Source of the DNA: Domibacillus indicus
GTDB taxonomy: Bacteria; Bacillota; Bacilli; Bacillales; Domibacillaceae
DNA: 64,000 nt
Direction: 5' to 3'
Assembly: GCF_000970685.1 (NCBI RefSeq)
Contig: NZ_LAJB01000007.1
Span: 372,001-436,000, forward strand
Shown here: piece after piece, positions 1-7,616 of the stretch
How the letters are laid out: the number at the start of each line of letters is the position of its first letter
Position numbering within the stretch: position 1 is the first letter of the stretch
The notes under the pieces: generated by a model
Seen by the model: only the letters and a program-made list of their open reading frames with translations
Databases searched by the model: none
Told to the model about the DNA's origin: nothing
Program-made: the position numbers and the translations under genes

Positions 1-14
1 CCGGCTTCTGTACA

Positions 15-452
15 TTATGCGTCAAACACTTCTACTTTTTCCATTACATCGCCATTTTTCATGGATTTTACTGCTTCTATGCCGGATGTTACCTGGCCGA
101 ATACCGTATGAACACCATTTAAATGTGGCTGTGGCTCGTGAACGATAAAAAACTGGCTTCCGCCTGTATCTTTACCAGCGTGCGCCATAGAAAGAGATCC
201 TTCCTGGTGCGTATGAGGATTTCCTTCTGTTTCACACTTAATCGTGTAGCCGGGACCGCCCATACCAGTTCCTGTCGGGTCTCCTCCCTGGCTGACAAAG
301 CCAGGAATAACGCGGTGGAATACTACGCCGTTATAAAATCCTTCATTTGCCAGCTTCTCAAAGTTTTCAACTGTACCCGGCGCTGCTTCCGGAAACAGGT
401 CAAATTCAATTTTCTCGCCGTCTTTCATTTGGATATAACCTTTTTTGGCCAA
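15..452 (-). CDS. ppiB: Peptidyl-prolyl cis-trans isomerase, cyclophilin type
   Basis: Cytosolic cyclophilin that catalyses cis-trans isomerisation of prolyl bonds and assists folding. The 145 residues are one cyclophilin domain, close to the ~143 of Bacillus PpiB. The active-site block FHRVIPGF lies at 45-52, SQFFI at 99-103 and LNGVHTVFG at 111-119. A His (110) stands where eukaryotic cyclophilins have the cyclosporin-contacting Trp. The start chosen is TTG at 452, preceded by AAAGGAG at good spacing; the upstream ATG at 497 has no ribosome binding site. The gene is transcribed alone, towards the left edge. Family assignment is certain. Confidence 0.96.
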   Translation of the reverse strand: MAKKGYIQMKDGEKIEFDLFPEAAPGTVENFEKLANEGFYNGVVFHRVIPGFVSQGGDPTGTGMGGPGYTIKCETEGNPHTHQEGSLSMAHAGKDTGGSQFFIVHEPQPHLNGVHTVFGQVTSGIEAVKSMKNGDVMEKVEVFDA

Positions 453-601
453 GTGAATCGCTCCTTTGATTTTAATCTTTCTTATCATACCACGCACCTT
501 CAGATTTTAAAACAAGAGTGTCTTATAGTAATGTTTCCCGCTTTCATCCACTCTCGTTTTCTCTTATAATAAAGAGAGACTAGAAAGGGAGTGTGATATT
601 T

Positions 602-2302
602 ATGCTGACACGTCCCGGAGTGTGGTGGAAAGCAGCTTTAGCTTTACTGCTGCTGGCAGCTGGCGTTATTATCTGGTACGTACAGGATACAAACAAAGCA
701 GCCGTCATTCCGTTTTCGTCGGTTGAATCCATTATTCAGGAAGAAAATGGCCGGATGGTGGAAATAAAGGAGTATAATACCGGAAAACTGCTTATTTCTA
801 CACAAAACGGCGAATTCACTTCATATATTTCTCCGGACAGCGATGCCATTGACCGTTTAAATGAAACTTATAATATCCGTTACACATATGCCCAGGGCAG
901 CGCATATGAAAGCTGGATTATTATCGCGGTTCTTTTACTTGCAGCCGGAATCGGTTTTTATTTTTACCGAAAAAAAGGCGGCATGGGAGTGGCCCACTCT
1001 ATGAAAAACAGCCTTTCGCAGGCACGTCCGCTTCCAGATATTACGCTGGATGATGTGGGCGGCCTGTCTGACGAGATGAAAGAGGATATTTTACAGACTC
1101 TCTCGATTTTAAAGGAAAAAGACTTATCGACCCGCCTAGGGCTTGAACCGCCGCGCGGCATCCTATTGTACGGCCCGCCGGGAACGGGAAAAACCCTTCT
1201 TGCCCAGGCGATTGCCCGAGAAATCGGCGCTTCATTCTTTTCATCAAGCGGTTCTGCTTTTACAGAGTTATTTGTCGGCGTCGGCGCATCGCGCGTACGC
1301 AGCTTATTTACTGAAGCACGCAAGCAAAAGCCCGCCGTTATTTTCATCGATGAGGTAGATGCTCTGGCAGGACGCCGAAAAGCGCATGGCGGAGAAGAAG
1401 GCGAAAAAACATTAACCGAGCTGCTTGTTCAGCTTGACGGCGGCCTTGATAACGATGGCATTTTGTTTATTGCTGCTACAAACCGGCGCGATATGCTGGA
1501 TGAAGCGTTTCTTCGCCCCGGCCGGATTGATTTCTCATTCCACGTTACACTGCCGGATGCAAAAGGACGCAAAGAAATTATCGACATTCACGCGAAAGGA
1601 AAAAACCTGGCTGAAAATGCGGCCGCTATGCTGCATGACCTGGCTGAATCAACAGTCGGCTTTTCTGGTGCTGAGCTGTCTGCCCTTTTTGAAACAGCGA
1701 GCCGCAGTGCCATCCGAAGCGGCCGCGATACAATTGAGAAAAAAGACTTTGACTATGCGCTTGACCGCACGATTCTTGGCACGACTACACGGCCGCTGGC
1801 AGATCCGGCTACAAAGCGGCGTGTAGCCATTCACGAAGCCGGCCATGCTCTTGTGTCCGCTTTGACAAAGCCGGGATCTGTCCGGAAAGCGACCATTATA
1901 CCGCGTGGACAAGCACTTGGTTATGTTGCTCCGGTGCCAAAAGAGCTTCATTTGTCAACCGCCAGTGAACTGATTGACCAGGTCGCCATGATTTTAGCAG
2001 GCGGCGTCGCAGAACGGCTTTACCTCGGTGAACACTCTATCGGCGTAAGCGGCGATGTACAGCAGGCAAAGCAAATTCTTGAGCGCATGGTTGATACCGG
2101 TATTTTTCAAGACCGCTTTTCACTTACGTTCCGGCAGTCAGATAAAGAAACAAAAATGAATGACTTGTTTGAATTAGCGCTTGAACGGTCGGAAACATTG
2201 ATTGAAGAACATCGTGATGCATTTGACCGCCTTGTTGAAGAGTTAATGACGAAAGAAACACTTGAAGGCGAAGAAGTTGAAATGCTTATCCACCAGCTGT
2301 AA
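602..2302 (+). CDS. FtsH-type membrane AAA+ zinc metalloprotease (short paralogue)
   Basis: Predicted membrane-anchored ATP-dependent protease of the FtsH/Yme1 family. Order: TM1 (about 10-27), an extracytoplasmic domain, TM2 (about 103-121), AAA+ module with Walker A GPPGTGKT (191-198), pore loop FVGVG, Walker B VIFIDEVDA and arginine-finger segment LRPGRID, then the M41 peptidase with HEAGH (411-415) and a downstream SGD that can supply the third zinc ligand. All catalytic residues are present. At 566 residues it is shorter than housekeeping FtsH (~640) and lacks the usual acidic C-terminal tail, so it is probably an accessory paralogue. Start: ATG 602 has AAAGGGAG 10 nt upstream; the in-frame GTG at 593 sits on the ribosome binding site. 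Substrates unknown. Confidence 0.93.
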   Translation: MLTRPGVWWKAALALLLLAAGVIIWYVQDTNKAAVIPFSSVESIIQEENGRMVEIKEYNTGKLLISTQNGEFTSYISPDSDAIDRLNETYNIRYTYAQGSAYESWIIIAVLLLAAGIGFYFYRKKGGMGVAHSMKNSLSQARPLPDITLDDVGGLSDEMKEDILQTLSILKEKDLSTRLGLEPPRGILLYGPPGTGKTLLAQAIAREIGASFFSSSGSAFTELFVGVGASRVRSLFTEARKQKPAVIFIDEVDALAGRRKAHGGEEGEKTLTELLVQLDGGLDNDGILFIAATNRRDMLDEAFLRPGRIDFSFHVTLPDAKGRKEIIDIHAKGKNLAENAAAMLHDLAESTVGFSGAELSALFETASRSAIRSGRDTIEKKDFDYALDRTILGTTTRPLADPATKRRVAIHEAGHALVSALTKPGSVRKATIIPRGQALGYVAPVPKELHLSTASELIDQVAMILAGGVAERLYLGEHSIGVSGDVQQAKQILERMVDTGIFQDRFSLTFRQSDKETKMNDLFELALERSETLIEEHRDAFDRLVEELMTKETLEGEEVEMLIHQL

Positions 2303-2334
2303 AAAAGGATGCCTCCGTCGGAGGCATCCTTTTA
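2302..2334. terminator. Bidirectional terminator
   Basis: GGATGCCTCC and GGAGGCATCC form a 10-bp stem with a CGTC-type loop, with an A run before it and a T run after it. It lies between the convergent FtsH-type and ABC transporter genes and can serve both. Confidence 0.9.
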
Positions 2335-3054
2335 TAATACTTTACTTAAAAATGCTTTTGTCCGTTCATGCTGCGGAGCATCAAACAGGGCTTTCGGCTC
2401 GTTTTGCTCAACAATATAGCCGTTGTCCATAAAAATAACCCGGTCGCCGACTTCCCGGGCAAAGCCCATTTCATGTGTGACGACAATCATTGTCATGCCA
2501 TCTTTAGCCAGCTGCTTCATCACTTCAAGCACTTCGCCGACCATTTCCGGATCAAGCGCAGATGTCGGTTCATCAAACAGCATCACTTTCGGTTCCATTG
2601 CAAGAGCCCGGGCAATCGCAACCCGCTGCTTTTGACCGCCTGACAATGATTCCGGATAAGCAGCGGCTTTTTCAGCCAGGCCCACTTTCGCAAGCAGGAT
2701 GCGCGCTTTTTCTTCCGCCTCTGCTTTTTTCATTCCCCGAACATTGATCGGTGCAAGTGTCACATTTTCTAAAATCGTCTTATGTGGAAATAAGTTAAAA
2801 TGCTGAAACACCATTCCGACATCCGTTCTTATTTCATTGATGTTGGTTTTTTTGTTCGTTAAATCTTTTCCGTCAATCACTATGTGTCCGCCATTGATGG
2901 TTTCAAGCATATTCAGGCAGCGGATAAAGGTGGATTTCCCTGATCCGGATGGTCCGATCACAACGACGACTTCCTGCGGAGACACATCCAATGAAATGTC
3001 TTTAAGAACTTCATTATCACCAAATGATTTTTTTAAATTTTTAACGTTGATCAC
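2332..3054 (-). CDS. Polar amino acid ABC transporter, ATP-binding subunit
   Basis: Cytoplasmic ATPase of a GlnQ/ArtP-type importer. Walker [10 protein letters not shown] is at 34-42, the Q-loop VFQHFNLFP at 82-90, signature LSGGQ at 137-141 and Walker B VMLFDEP at 157-163. The 240-residue length is normal for the family. Start is GTG with GGAGA upstream. It overlaps the permease gene by 14 nt, so the two are translationally coupled and lie in one operon behind the binding-protein gene. The substrate (Gln, Arg, Lys, His or similar) cannot be settled from sequence. Confidence 0.95.
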   Translation of the reverse strand: MINVKNLKKSFGDNEVLKDISLDVSPQEVVVVIGPSGSGKSTFIRCLNMLETINGGHIVIDGKDLTNKKTNINEIRTDVGMVFQHFNLFPHKTILENVTLAPINVRGMKKAEAEEKARILLAKVGLAEKAAAYPESLSGGQKQRVAIARALAMEPKVMLFDEPTSALDPEMVGEVLEVMKQLAKDGMTMIVVTHEMGFAREVGDRVIFMDNGYIVEQNEPKALFDAPQHERTKAFLSKVL

Positions 3055-3706
3055 TGGTGCTCAATCTCCTTTCAACGTAATTCATCAAATAAGTTAATGA
3101 CAGCGTCAGCACCAGGTAAATAAGCGCGACGGTAATATAAGGCTCCCACACCCGAATATACTGTCCGGCCGCAGCGCGCCCCCAATACATAAGCTCGGGG
3201 GCAGCCAGTACCGAGCCAAGAGACGACTCTTTCAATAGCACGATAAATTCATTCCCAAGCGGCGGAATCACCCGTTTAACGGCCTGCGGCAAAATAACCA
3301 GCTTCATTGCCTGGGTGCGTGTCATTCCAAGCGATCTCGCTGCTTCCATTTGTCCTTTGTCAATGGATTGAATACCCGCCCGGAAAATTTCCGCGATATA
3401 AGCGGCGGAGTTCAAAGAAAGGCCGATAACAAGCGATACGAGCGGATTGGATGGAGACATAAACAACGGCACCACGCCAAAGTGAATAATTAATAGCTGT
3501 ACGAGCATAGGTGTTCCCCTGAATATATTAATATATATATTAAAAGGAAGCTGAACCCAGCGGCTGGACGACATTTTTCCAAGGGCAATCAAAAGCCCTA
3601 AAACAAGCCCAATTAAAACACCGGCAAGGGAAACACCAATCGTAATCCCCATTCCCCGTAGAAAAAACGGCATATAATCCGTTACGATATCAAAACGAAA
3701 ATCCAC
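3041..3706 (-). CDS. Polar amino acid ABC transporter, permease subunit
   Basis: Membrane permease of the HisM/GlnP family, 221 residues with about five transmembrane helices. The EAA loop that docks on the ATPase is visible as [16 protein letters not shown] near 140-155, followed by the conserved ILPQA. Start is GTG with AAGGAGAG upstream. One permease gene is present, so the transporter is probably a homodimer in the membrane. A terminator-like hairpin separates it from the upstream binding-protein gene. Confidence 0.94.
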   Translation of the reverse strand: MDFRFDIVTDYMPFFLRGMGITIGVSLAGVLIGLVLGLLIALGKMSSSRWVQLPFNIYINIFRGTPMLVQLLIIHFGVVPLFMSPSNPLVSLVIGLSLNSAAYIAEIFRAGIQSIDKGQMEAARSLGMTRTQAMKLVILPQAVKRVIPPLGNEFIVLLKESSLGSVLAAPELMYWGRAAAGQYIRVWEPYITVALIYLVLTLSLTYLMNYVERRLSTSDQR

Positions 3707-3727
3707 TATTCTCTCTCCTTCCTACTT

Positions 3728-3764
3728 AAAAACGGCTGCCCGTTTGCTCATGGACAGCCGTTTT
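3728..3764 (-). terminator. Intra-operon terminator between binding protein and permease
   Basis: On the minus strand AAAACGGCTG(U)CC pairs with GG(G)CAGCCGTTTT and a T run follows. It lies 3' of the binding-protein gene and 22 nt before the permease start. Partial termination here would give more binding protein than permease and ATPase. Confidence 0.85.
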
Positions 3765-3768
3765 CTTT

Positions 3769-4596
3769 TTATTGTGCTGCTTGCTTTAAAGCTTCCATAT
3801 CCGGTTCTTCATTAAACCATTTTTCATAAATTTCAGCGTAGGTGCCATTCTCATAAAGTGCATTTAAAGCTTTATCGAAGTCGGCTTTATATTCGCTGTT
3901 CTTTGGAAAAGCAATTCCATAATATTCTGGAACAAACTGATCATCAGTAATCGTTTCAACACCTGCGTCAGGGTTTGATTTTGCATATTCAACCGCTACT
4001 GCAATATCTGTTACTACTGCCTCAACATCTCCGCTTTGAAGAGCCTGGAACATAAGAGCTGCTGTTTCGTATTTTGAAATAGCTTTATTGTTTTCGCCAA
4101 TAACCGATTCAGCTGCAAACTGGCCGGTTGTTCCATTTTGAACACCAACCTTTTTCCCTTTTAAGTCTTCGGCGGAAGCAATGTCGGCTCCTTTTTTATA
4201 AGCAATCATTGTTACAGATTCAAAATACGGAACTGAAAAATCATATGTTTCCTTCCGCTCATCTGTAATCGTGATACCTGACATGCCAATATCTACCTGG
4301 CCGCTTTGAAGACCCGCAAGCATCGCATCCCAGCCAGTGTTTTGAATGTCGACCTCATATCCGGCTTCTTCGGCAGCTGCATTCAGCAGATCAACATCAA
4401 ACCCTGACACTTCTCCTTTATCCATAAATTCAAATGGTGCAAATGTCGCTTCCGTTCCAACATTCAAAACTTTTTTATCTTCAGAGCTTTCTGTGCTGCC
4501 TGTGCTGCTGCCCTCTTCCGCTCCGCCGCATGCGGCTAAAAGCAAGGCGCTGCTTGCCACAATAGCTGCTGCTGCTTTTTTAAATGAATAGGTCAT
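3769..4596 (-). CDS. Polar amino acid ABC transporter, substrate-binding lipoprotein
   Basis: Extracellular solute-binding protein, family 3. A signal peptide ends in the lipobox LLAAC with Cys23 as the lipidation site, followed by a Ser/Glu-rich linker and the two-lobed binding domain starting near TEATFAPFEF. The segment GITITDERKETYDFSVPY carries the conserved Arg-containing motif that binds the amino acid carboxylate. Start ATG 4596 has AAAGGGG upstream; a longer frame to 4692 lacks a ribosome binding site and would hide the signal peptide. First gene of the transporter operon. It resembles GlnH/ArtJ-type proteins; specificity is not resolved. Confidence 0.94.
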   Translation of the reverse strand: MTYSFKKAAAAIVASSALLLAACGGAEEGSSTGSTESSEDKKVLNVGTEATFAPFEFMDKGEVSGFDVDLLNAAAEEAGYEVDIQNTGWDAMLAGLQSGQVDIGMSGITITDERKETYDFSVPYFESVTMIAYKKGADIASAEDLKGKKVGVQNGTTGQFAAESVIGENNKAISKYETAALMFQALQSGDVEAVVTDIAVAVEYAKSNPDAGVETITDDQFVPEYYGIAFPKNSEYKADFDKALNALYENGTYAEIYEKWFNEEPDMEALKQAAQ

Positions 4597-4644
4597 TTGA
4601 AAAACCCCTTTATCTTTTTTGTATATTAAGATAATAACCCTTCT

Positions 4645-4673
4645 CTCATAAAAACTCAATGTTTTTTTGTCAA
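4645..4673 (-). promoter_or_regulatory. SigA promoter of the amino acid ABC transporter operon
   Basis: On the minus strand a perfect TTGACA (4673-4668) and TATGAG (4650-4645) are separated by 17 nt. The leader to the ATG at 4596 would be about 40 nt. No operator or leader structure is evident. Confidence 0.7.
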
Positions 4674-4696
4674 AAAACTTATTTTTATACAACGTT

Positions 4697-5093
4697 ATTC
4701 ATTAAAAACGGGTTTTTCCTGCATTTTATTGCATTAAAGTGAATACAGTTTGCATAAAGAAGGAATTTTCTGAATAGTAAGGCATATATATTTTTAACAA
4801 GAGCTTCATGATTGCTTCTGCTCCGGAAAAAAAGCAAAAAGTTAAAAATACGGGTAAATGAGATTGTTAAATAAAACTATATATAAAGGTGTAAGAAAAT
4901 TCCACGGCTTTTCCCATATTTGTAGGAAAGTACAAACATTTTGTTCTTGTTAAACAGCTAACACGAAAAAAGATTTCCTTACCGATAAAATGCTTCCCGC
5001 CTTCTTTAATAGTGCCCATATTCACAACAGGCATTTCCTTTTTAATTTATATTATTTAAAAAAAGCATAATCCGCTTTTTATACTGTTCTTTG
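4697..5093. other. AT-rich intergenic stretch without a supported gene
   Basis: About 400 bp between the transporter promoter and the Fur-box promoter. I see only short AT-rich open frames. The best is a 55-codon minus-strand frame at 4867-5034, poorly placed relative to its GGAA and with unconvincing composition. No clear stem-loop or T-run terminator was found. Confidence 0.6.
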
Positions 5094-5122
5094 TTGACAA
5101 TGATTATCATTCCCTATAAGAT
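5094..5122 (+). promoter_or_regulatory. Fur-box promoter
   Basis: A perfect -35 TTGACA at 5094-5099 is followed by a -10 candidate at 5115-5120 (TATAAG) or 5117-5122 (TAAGAT, 17-nt spacing). Between them, 5096-5114 reads GACAATGATTATCATTCCC, whose core AATGATTATCATT matches the classical Fur box (AATGATAATCATT) at all but one position. Fur bound with Fe2+ would cover the promoter and repress in iron-replete cells. It controls the 159-residue gene starting at 5157. Confidence 0.85.
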
Positions 5123-5156
5123 GAAAGTACAATGACAACGGAAAGAGGGAGACTTC

Positions 5157-5636
5157 ATGAACGGAATGCTTCATGGGCTAAAGGATATCCATATGGTGAT
5201 TGCCAACAGCCGGAAGCTGGGTGGTGCTGCGGAAGCCGAGTCTATTACACTTTCATCCGGTGAAATATATATAAATCCGGTTTTTACAAATGTCGATTTG
5301 TCGCAGGGAAAATATGTTTCATTTAGCTTTATCGCAGAAAACGGCGAAAATATTACAGCCCATGTAGATCAAATTGGGGTCATGAAAGGACTTCGCCATA
5401 AGTTGATCTGCCAGTTAGAAAATAAATCAGTCCGGGAAATGATGACCGAGGAAAGTCTTCGTTATTTAAAAAAGCTTTGTGAAGTAAATGAAGGTTTTGT
5501 CACCAATTCCTTTAAAAAAGAAGCGCTGAGACTTGTGCGCGATGTGAGTGTGGATGAGCTTGAAAAGCGGCATGTGAATTTGCCGTTTGCCATTGATTCA
5601 AACGTTGTCTCGATAACCAAAAGAAAATTTGCATAA
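5157..5636 (+). CDS. Fur-box-controlled protein of unknown function (159 aa)
   Basis: Not recognised. The 159-residue product has no signal peptide, membrane helix, Cys pair or His cluster, so it looks soluble and cytoplasmic. The N-terminal half alternates strands (segments around ESITLSSGEIYINPVF and YVSFSFIAENGENITAHV), suggesting a small beta domain. The C-terminal half is predicted helical (MMTEESLRYLKKLCEV onward). Start ATG 5157 has GAGGGAG upstream. A Fur box overlaps its promoter, implying expression in iron limitation. It is convergent with the encapsulin operon, with a bidirectional terminator between them. A link to iron is inferred from the Fur box and neighbours only. Confidence 0.85.
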   Translation: MNGMLHGLKDIHMVIANSRKLGGAAEAESITLSSGEIYINPVFTNVDLSQGKYVSFSFIAENGENITAHVDQIGVMKGLRHKLICQLENKSVREMMTEESLRYLKKLCEVNEGFVTNSFKKEALRLVRDVSVDELEKRHVNLPFAIDSNVVSITKRKFA

Positions 5637-5670
5637 TTGCATTTAAAGCCTGTCAGAAGGCTTTTACATA

Positions 5671-5712
5671 AAAAAGAACTGTCTATCTAAAGTGAAGACA
5701 GTTCTTTTTTTA
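5671..5712. terminator. Bidirectional terminator
   Basis: AAAAAGAACTGTCT pairs with AGACAGTTCTTTTT over 14 bp around an 11-nt loop, with A and T runs on the two sides. It separates the Fur-box gene from the 3' end of the encapsulin operon. Confidence 0.9.
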
Positions 5713-6081
5713 TCAGCCATTTAACACGGCCTGGCAGGCAAGACGGCGCGGTGAAGTCCCGAGCTTTTTCTGCTCTGCTTCGTTTCTCTCTGTTAAATAG
5801 GCCGAGCCCGAAATAATATCGACTGCACACCGGCCGCATGTTCCTTTGCGGCATTTAAACTGAACGCTGCATCCCTGTTTTAATGCTGCATCGAGCAGGG
5901 TGGTACCCCGGGAAAGAGGAACAGAACAGGTTACATTTCCCTGCCTTAATTCTACAAAGGGCTGCTCAGGTGTTTTGGGCTTTTTAAATTTTTCTTCCGC
6001 CGGGCGCACCGCTGCTTTTCCTCTGGTTAATGATATTTCTCTGCCTGGAATAAGCGAGCCGACCGTCCATTTCCTATTCAT
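5713..6081 (-). CDS. Encapsulin-targeted [2Fe-2S] ferredoxin
   Basis: 122-residue plant-type ferredoxin. The cluster ligands are C77-x4-C82-x2-C85 and C116. Near the N-terminus residues 6-11 read TVGSLI, the encapsulin cargo-loading motif, followed by a Lys/Pro-rich linker to about 43. The same motif ends the IMEF cargo protein encoded upstream. A ferredoxin held inside or at the shell could reduce stored Fe(III) so that Fe(II) can leave, as bacterioferritin-associated ferredoxin does. The start ATG 6081 overlaps the shell-gene stop by 8 nt (ATGAATAG), so translation is coupled; an upstream in-frame start at 6153 would lie inside the shell gene. Last gene of the operon. Confidence 0.92.
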   Translation of the reverse strand: MNRKWTVGSLIPGREISLTRGKAAVRPAEEKFKKPKTPEQPFVELRQGNVTCSVPLSRGTTLLDAALKQGCSVQFKCRKGTCGRCAVDIISGSAYLTERNEAEQKKLGTSPRRLACQAVLNG

Positions 6082-6928
6082 CGTCTCTAGGGTCGGCAAA
6101 TGTGCAGATTGCAGACGGCCGTTTAATACGGAGTACGGCCGTTTCAAATACACGGAATGGATGATTCATTCCTTCTTCGCCGAGATAGGCGGTTTCAAAG
6201 TCTTCAGAAACGGCCATGTCAAGATTATTGCGCCCTGTGTTCACAAGAACGCCCGTTTTCCCTTTTAATACGGGCGACTGGAACACACCGGCCGTTACAA
6301 GCTCACGGACATGTTCAATTTCAAGAACATTGGTATCGCGGTGAACACGGTGCAAAAGAGCGTACAATTCTGGAGAAAGCACAAGCGCGTATGGACCATT
6401 ATGATTCATTTCCATCAGCTTTCCACGCGCTTCTACAACATCTTGAAAGGCAGTACCGGATTCATACCAGTTGCTGATCAGGTGCGTCTGGCGCCCTTTT
6501 ACATTCATCAGCCCTGGAATATCAAACTGCCCGGCACCGTGGAAAATCATTTCATCTTCCAGCAGCGCTACGTCACGTGCCGCATTTGCCGCTGCTGAGA
6601 AATCCATCGGAATACCGAGAGCTTTTGCCTGCTCAATGTCACGCCAGTACAAAACAAAATCTTTATACAGCATTGGAATTGTATAGTTTACACGACGGGC
6701 TGATTCTATTTCCGTATCAAATGATCCCTGCATGTCCATATGAGCTTCGCTTTTTTCAGCAAATATATCAGTATGAATGCTTTGGACACCCCGTCCAAGC
6801 GGGCCATAGAGCTCAATAAACCGGCGGCCGGTTAACTGCTGCCTGGCCGCTTCAATAACAATTTGATCAAGCTCCTCAAAATCATCCGCTGACAGCGGCG
6901 CGTCCGGGTATAAATGTACTTTGCTCAT
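6074..6928 (-). CDS. enc: Family 1 encapsulin shell protein (IMEF type)
   Basis: HK97-fold shell protein that self-assembles into a protein nanocompartment around cargo. The 284 residues match family 1 length. Typical features are RQQLTGRRFIELYGPLG near 30-46, the segment ending in IPMLYKDFVLYWRDIE that leads into the E-loop and P-domain, and FHGAGQFDIPGLMN near 130-143. Neighbouring IMEF cargo and ferredoxin genes place it with the large iron-storing compartments known from Firmicutes (T=4 in Quasibacillus thermotolerans). Start ATG 6928 has TAGGGGGA upstream, 12 nt after the cargo stop. Confidence 0.95.
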   Translation of the reverse strand: MSKVHLYPDAPLSADDFEELDQIVIEAARQQLTGRRFIELYGPLGRGVQSIHTDIFAEKSEAHMDMQGSFDTEIESARRVNYTIPMLYKDFVLYWRDIEQAKALGIPMDFSAAANAARDVALLEDEMIFHGAGQFDIPGLMNVKGRQTHLISNWYESGTAFQDVVEARGKLMEMNHNGPYALVLSPELYALLHRVHRDTNVLEIEHVRELVTAGVFQSPVLKGKTGVLVNTGRNNLDMAVSEDFETAYLGEEGMNHPFRVFETAVLRIKRPSAICTFADPRDDE

Positions 6929-6940
6929 GAATGGTTCCCC

Positions 6941-7513
6941 CTACTTTTTAATAAGTGATCCTACTGTAAATGAACGCTTTATCCGTGCCGGCCCTGGCGG
7001 CTGAGCTGTTTCAGTGTGAATATGATGATCTAAATGGTCGCCATGCTCATCGTGATGGGCATGCGGATCTGTATAACCCGTATCGAAGCGTTCATTTATA
7101 CCGGCAAGCTTTTCTTTTACAAACTGGTAGCTTTTATGATTTGCTCCGCGCATTTCAGACAATTTCGCCTGGCGTTCCGCATCCTTAAATTGAAACAGCG
7201 CCAGATCCAGATGCTCGACAAAATTATGCAGTCCGAATTTTTCTAAATTCAACTCTTGAAGCAGCCGGTTAAATGCATTGTTGGATGGTGAAAAATCGCC
7301 GCCTTTTCCCGCCTGGAACATTTCAATTAACGGAATCAGTTCAGCAAGTCGTGACAGCCTCTGTTCTTCTTCTTCATAAATATGGTGGTAATAAAGCCGC
7401 TCATGGTCATCGCCTGCATTGTTAATTACAGGATCAAGCATGGCCATGAAGCTTTCGATATCTTTTTTCGTGCCGGTAAAAATATCGTAAAATTCGCTCA
7501 ATTCTTCTTGCAT
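6941..7513 (-). CDS. IMEF encapsulin cargo protein (iron mineralisation)
   Basis: Iron-mineralising encapsulin-associated Firmicute (IMEF) cargo, a ferritin-like helical protein that oxidises and stores iron inside the shell. Candidate metal ligands cluster in HERLYYHHIYEEEE (37-50). After about residue 147 comes a disordered tail with a His/Asp-rich stretch (151-166), then a Pro-rich linker and the C-terminal loading peptide TVGSLIKK (183-190). The start chosen is ATG 7513, 9 nt after AGGAGG; the in-frame GTG at 7522 directly abuts that site. First gene of the operon. The His-rich linker may gather metal near the shell wall, which is inference. Confidence 0.93.
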   Translation of the reverse strand: MQEELSEFYDIFTGTKKDIESFMAMLDPVINNAGDDHERLYYHHIYEEEEQRLSRLAELIPLIEMFQAGKGGDFSPSNNAFNRLLQELNLEKFGLHNFVEHLDLALFQFKDAERQAKLSEMRGANHKSYQFVKEKLAGINERFDTGYTDPHAHHDEHGDHLDHHIHTETAQPPGPARIKRSFTVGSLIKK

Positions 7514-7542
7514 GCATTGCACCTCCTCTATTCACTACTATT

Positions 7543-7571
7543 ATTATAATCTCTCTATTTAGCAGTAGCAA
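7543..7571 (-). promoter_or_regulatory. Promoter of the encapsulin operon
   Basis: Minus-strand -35 TTGCTA (7571-7566) and a perfect -10 TATAAT (7548-7543), 17 nt apart, with the start codon at 7513. No Fur-like palindrome is seen here, so the operon looks constitutive or controlled differently from the Fur-box gene downstream. Confidence 0.72.
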
Positions 7572-7581
7572 AAAATACATG

Positions 7582-7610
7582 AAAAAATGGTGCCGGTTCC
7601 GGCACCATTT
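7582..7610 (-). terminator. Terminator of the nicotinate phosphoribosyltransferase gene
   Basis: Minus strand AAATGGTGCCGG pairs with CCGGCACCATTT, followed by more T residues. It lies just after the pncB stop at 7617 and before the encapsulin promoter. Confidence 0.88.
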
Positions 7611-7616
7611 AATATG

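Noticed and set aside
4867..5034. 55-codon minus-strand frame between the ABC operon and the Fur-box gene
   Set aside because: The nearby GGAA abuts the ATG, the second half is AT-driven with rare codons, and there is no promoter or terminator.
7523..7616. Fur box before the encapsulin operon
   Set aside because: The promoter region TTGCTA...TATAAT contains no palindrome resembling AATGATAATCATT.
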